A program made the position numbers and the translations under genes. Below are positions 5,283 to 5,310 of a DNA stretch of 5,310 bases, piece after piece. Positions within the stretch are counted from its first letter, which is position 1; each line of letters opens with the position of its first letter. The notes below the pieces were generated by a model. It searched no databases and was not told the origin of the DNA. It saw only the letters and a list, made by a program, of their open reading frames with translations. The DNA comes from Vulcanimicrobiota bacterium (GTDB lineage Bacteria; Vulcanimicrobiota; Vulcanimicrobiia; Vulcanimicrobiales; Vulcanimicrobiaceae): the NCBI GenBank assembly GCA_019233165.1, contig JAFAMS010000130.1, forward strand, positions 1 to 5,310, in the 5' to 3' direction.

Positions 5283-5310
5283 GTGGAAGACTTACGTCGA
5301 TTCGCGGTTG
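5283..5310 (+). CDS. Possible 5' end of a further gene (cut by the window edge)
   Basis: A GTG at 5283 has a GGAG (5274-5277) 5 bases upstream and would begin MEDLRRFAV. A competing reading starts at TTG 5272 in another frame (MEKKWKTYVDSRL); it has no ribosome site but a G/C-rich third-position pattern closer to that of the neighbouring genes. Too little is visible to choose between them or to name a product. Confidence 0.3.

Noticed and set aside
5120..5310. Open plus-strand frame from GTG 5120 to the window edge
   Set aside because: It has no ribosome site or family match, the other frames have similar third-position G/C content, and the inverted repeats better explain the stretch. It was not fully excluded.

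Overview
This window is high-GC bacterial DNA, packed with genes and strongly biased to G or C at third codon positions. It carries housekeeping and physiological genes. I see no tRNA, rRNA, transposase, phage gene or CRISPR array. The ferredoxin-like tail of the ETF-ubiquinone oxidoreductase (ETF-QO) and the gene mix fit a free-living respiratory bacterium. My guess is an Eremiobacterota-, Acidobacteriota- or Actinobacteriota-like lineage, but the sequence does not settle the phylum.

Layout. (1) Bases 1-1524, plus strand: a run of three tightly packed genes, namely the 3' end of ETF-QO, then thiS (11 bases later), then thiG (11 bases later). ThiS and ThiG are the sulfur carrier and the synthase that build the thiazole half of thiamin. 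(2) Bases 1521-2111, minus strand: a TehB-like class I SAM-dependent methyltransferase. It converges on thiG, and the two stop codons share one CTAG palindrome. (3) Bases 2110-3825, plus strand: a 571-residue potassium-channel-like protein with a two-helix pore between an N-terminal and a C-terminal RCK (TrkA-N) region. It diverges from the methyltransferase, and the two ATG codons share a CCATGG palindrome. (4) Bases 3872-4324: a Bcp/PrxQ peroxiredoxin starting with GTG. (5) About 4312-5091: an RNase Z-like metallo-beta-lactamase-fold hydrolase with a complete metal site but no canonical start codon where its N-terminus should be. (6) Bases 5092-5310: no confident gene. Four hairpins stand almost back to back between 5103 and 5230, followed by a possible start of a further gene near 5272 or 5283.

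How the genes fit together. ETF-QO passes electrons from flavoprotein dehydrogenases to quinone, and thiS-thiG may simply be co-transcribed with it. The channel, peroxiredoxin and hydrolase point the same way and could be partly co-transcribed, although a TAATAT element just upstream of the peroxiredoxin may give it its own promoter. No shared pathway is evident for these three. The most unusual points are the hairpin cluster, the missing start codon of the hydrolase, the shared start and stop palindromes around the methyltransferase, and the channel with one degenerate and one intact RCK domain.
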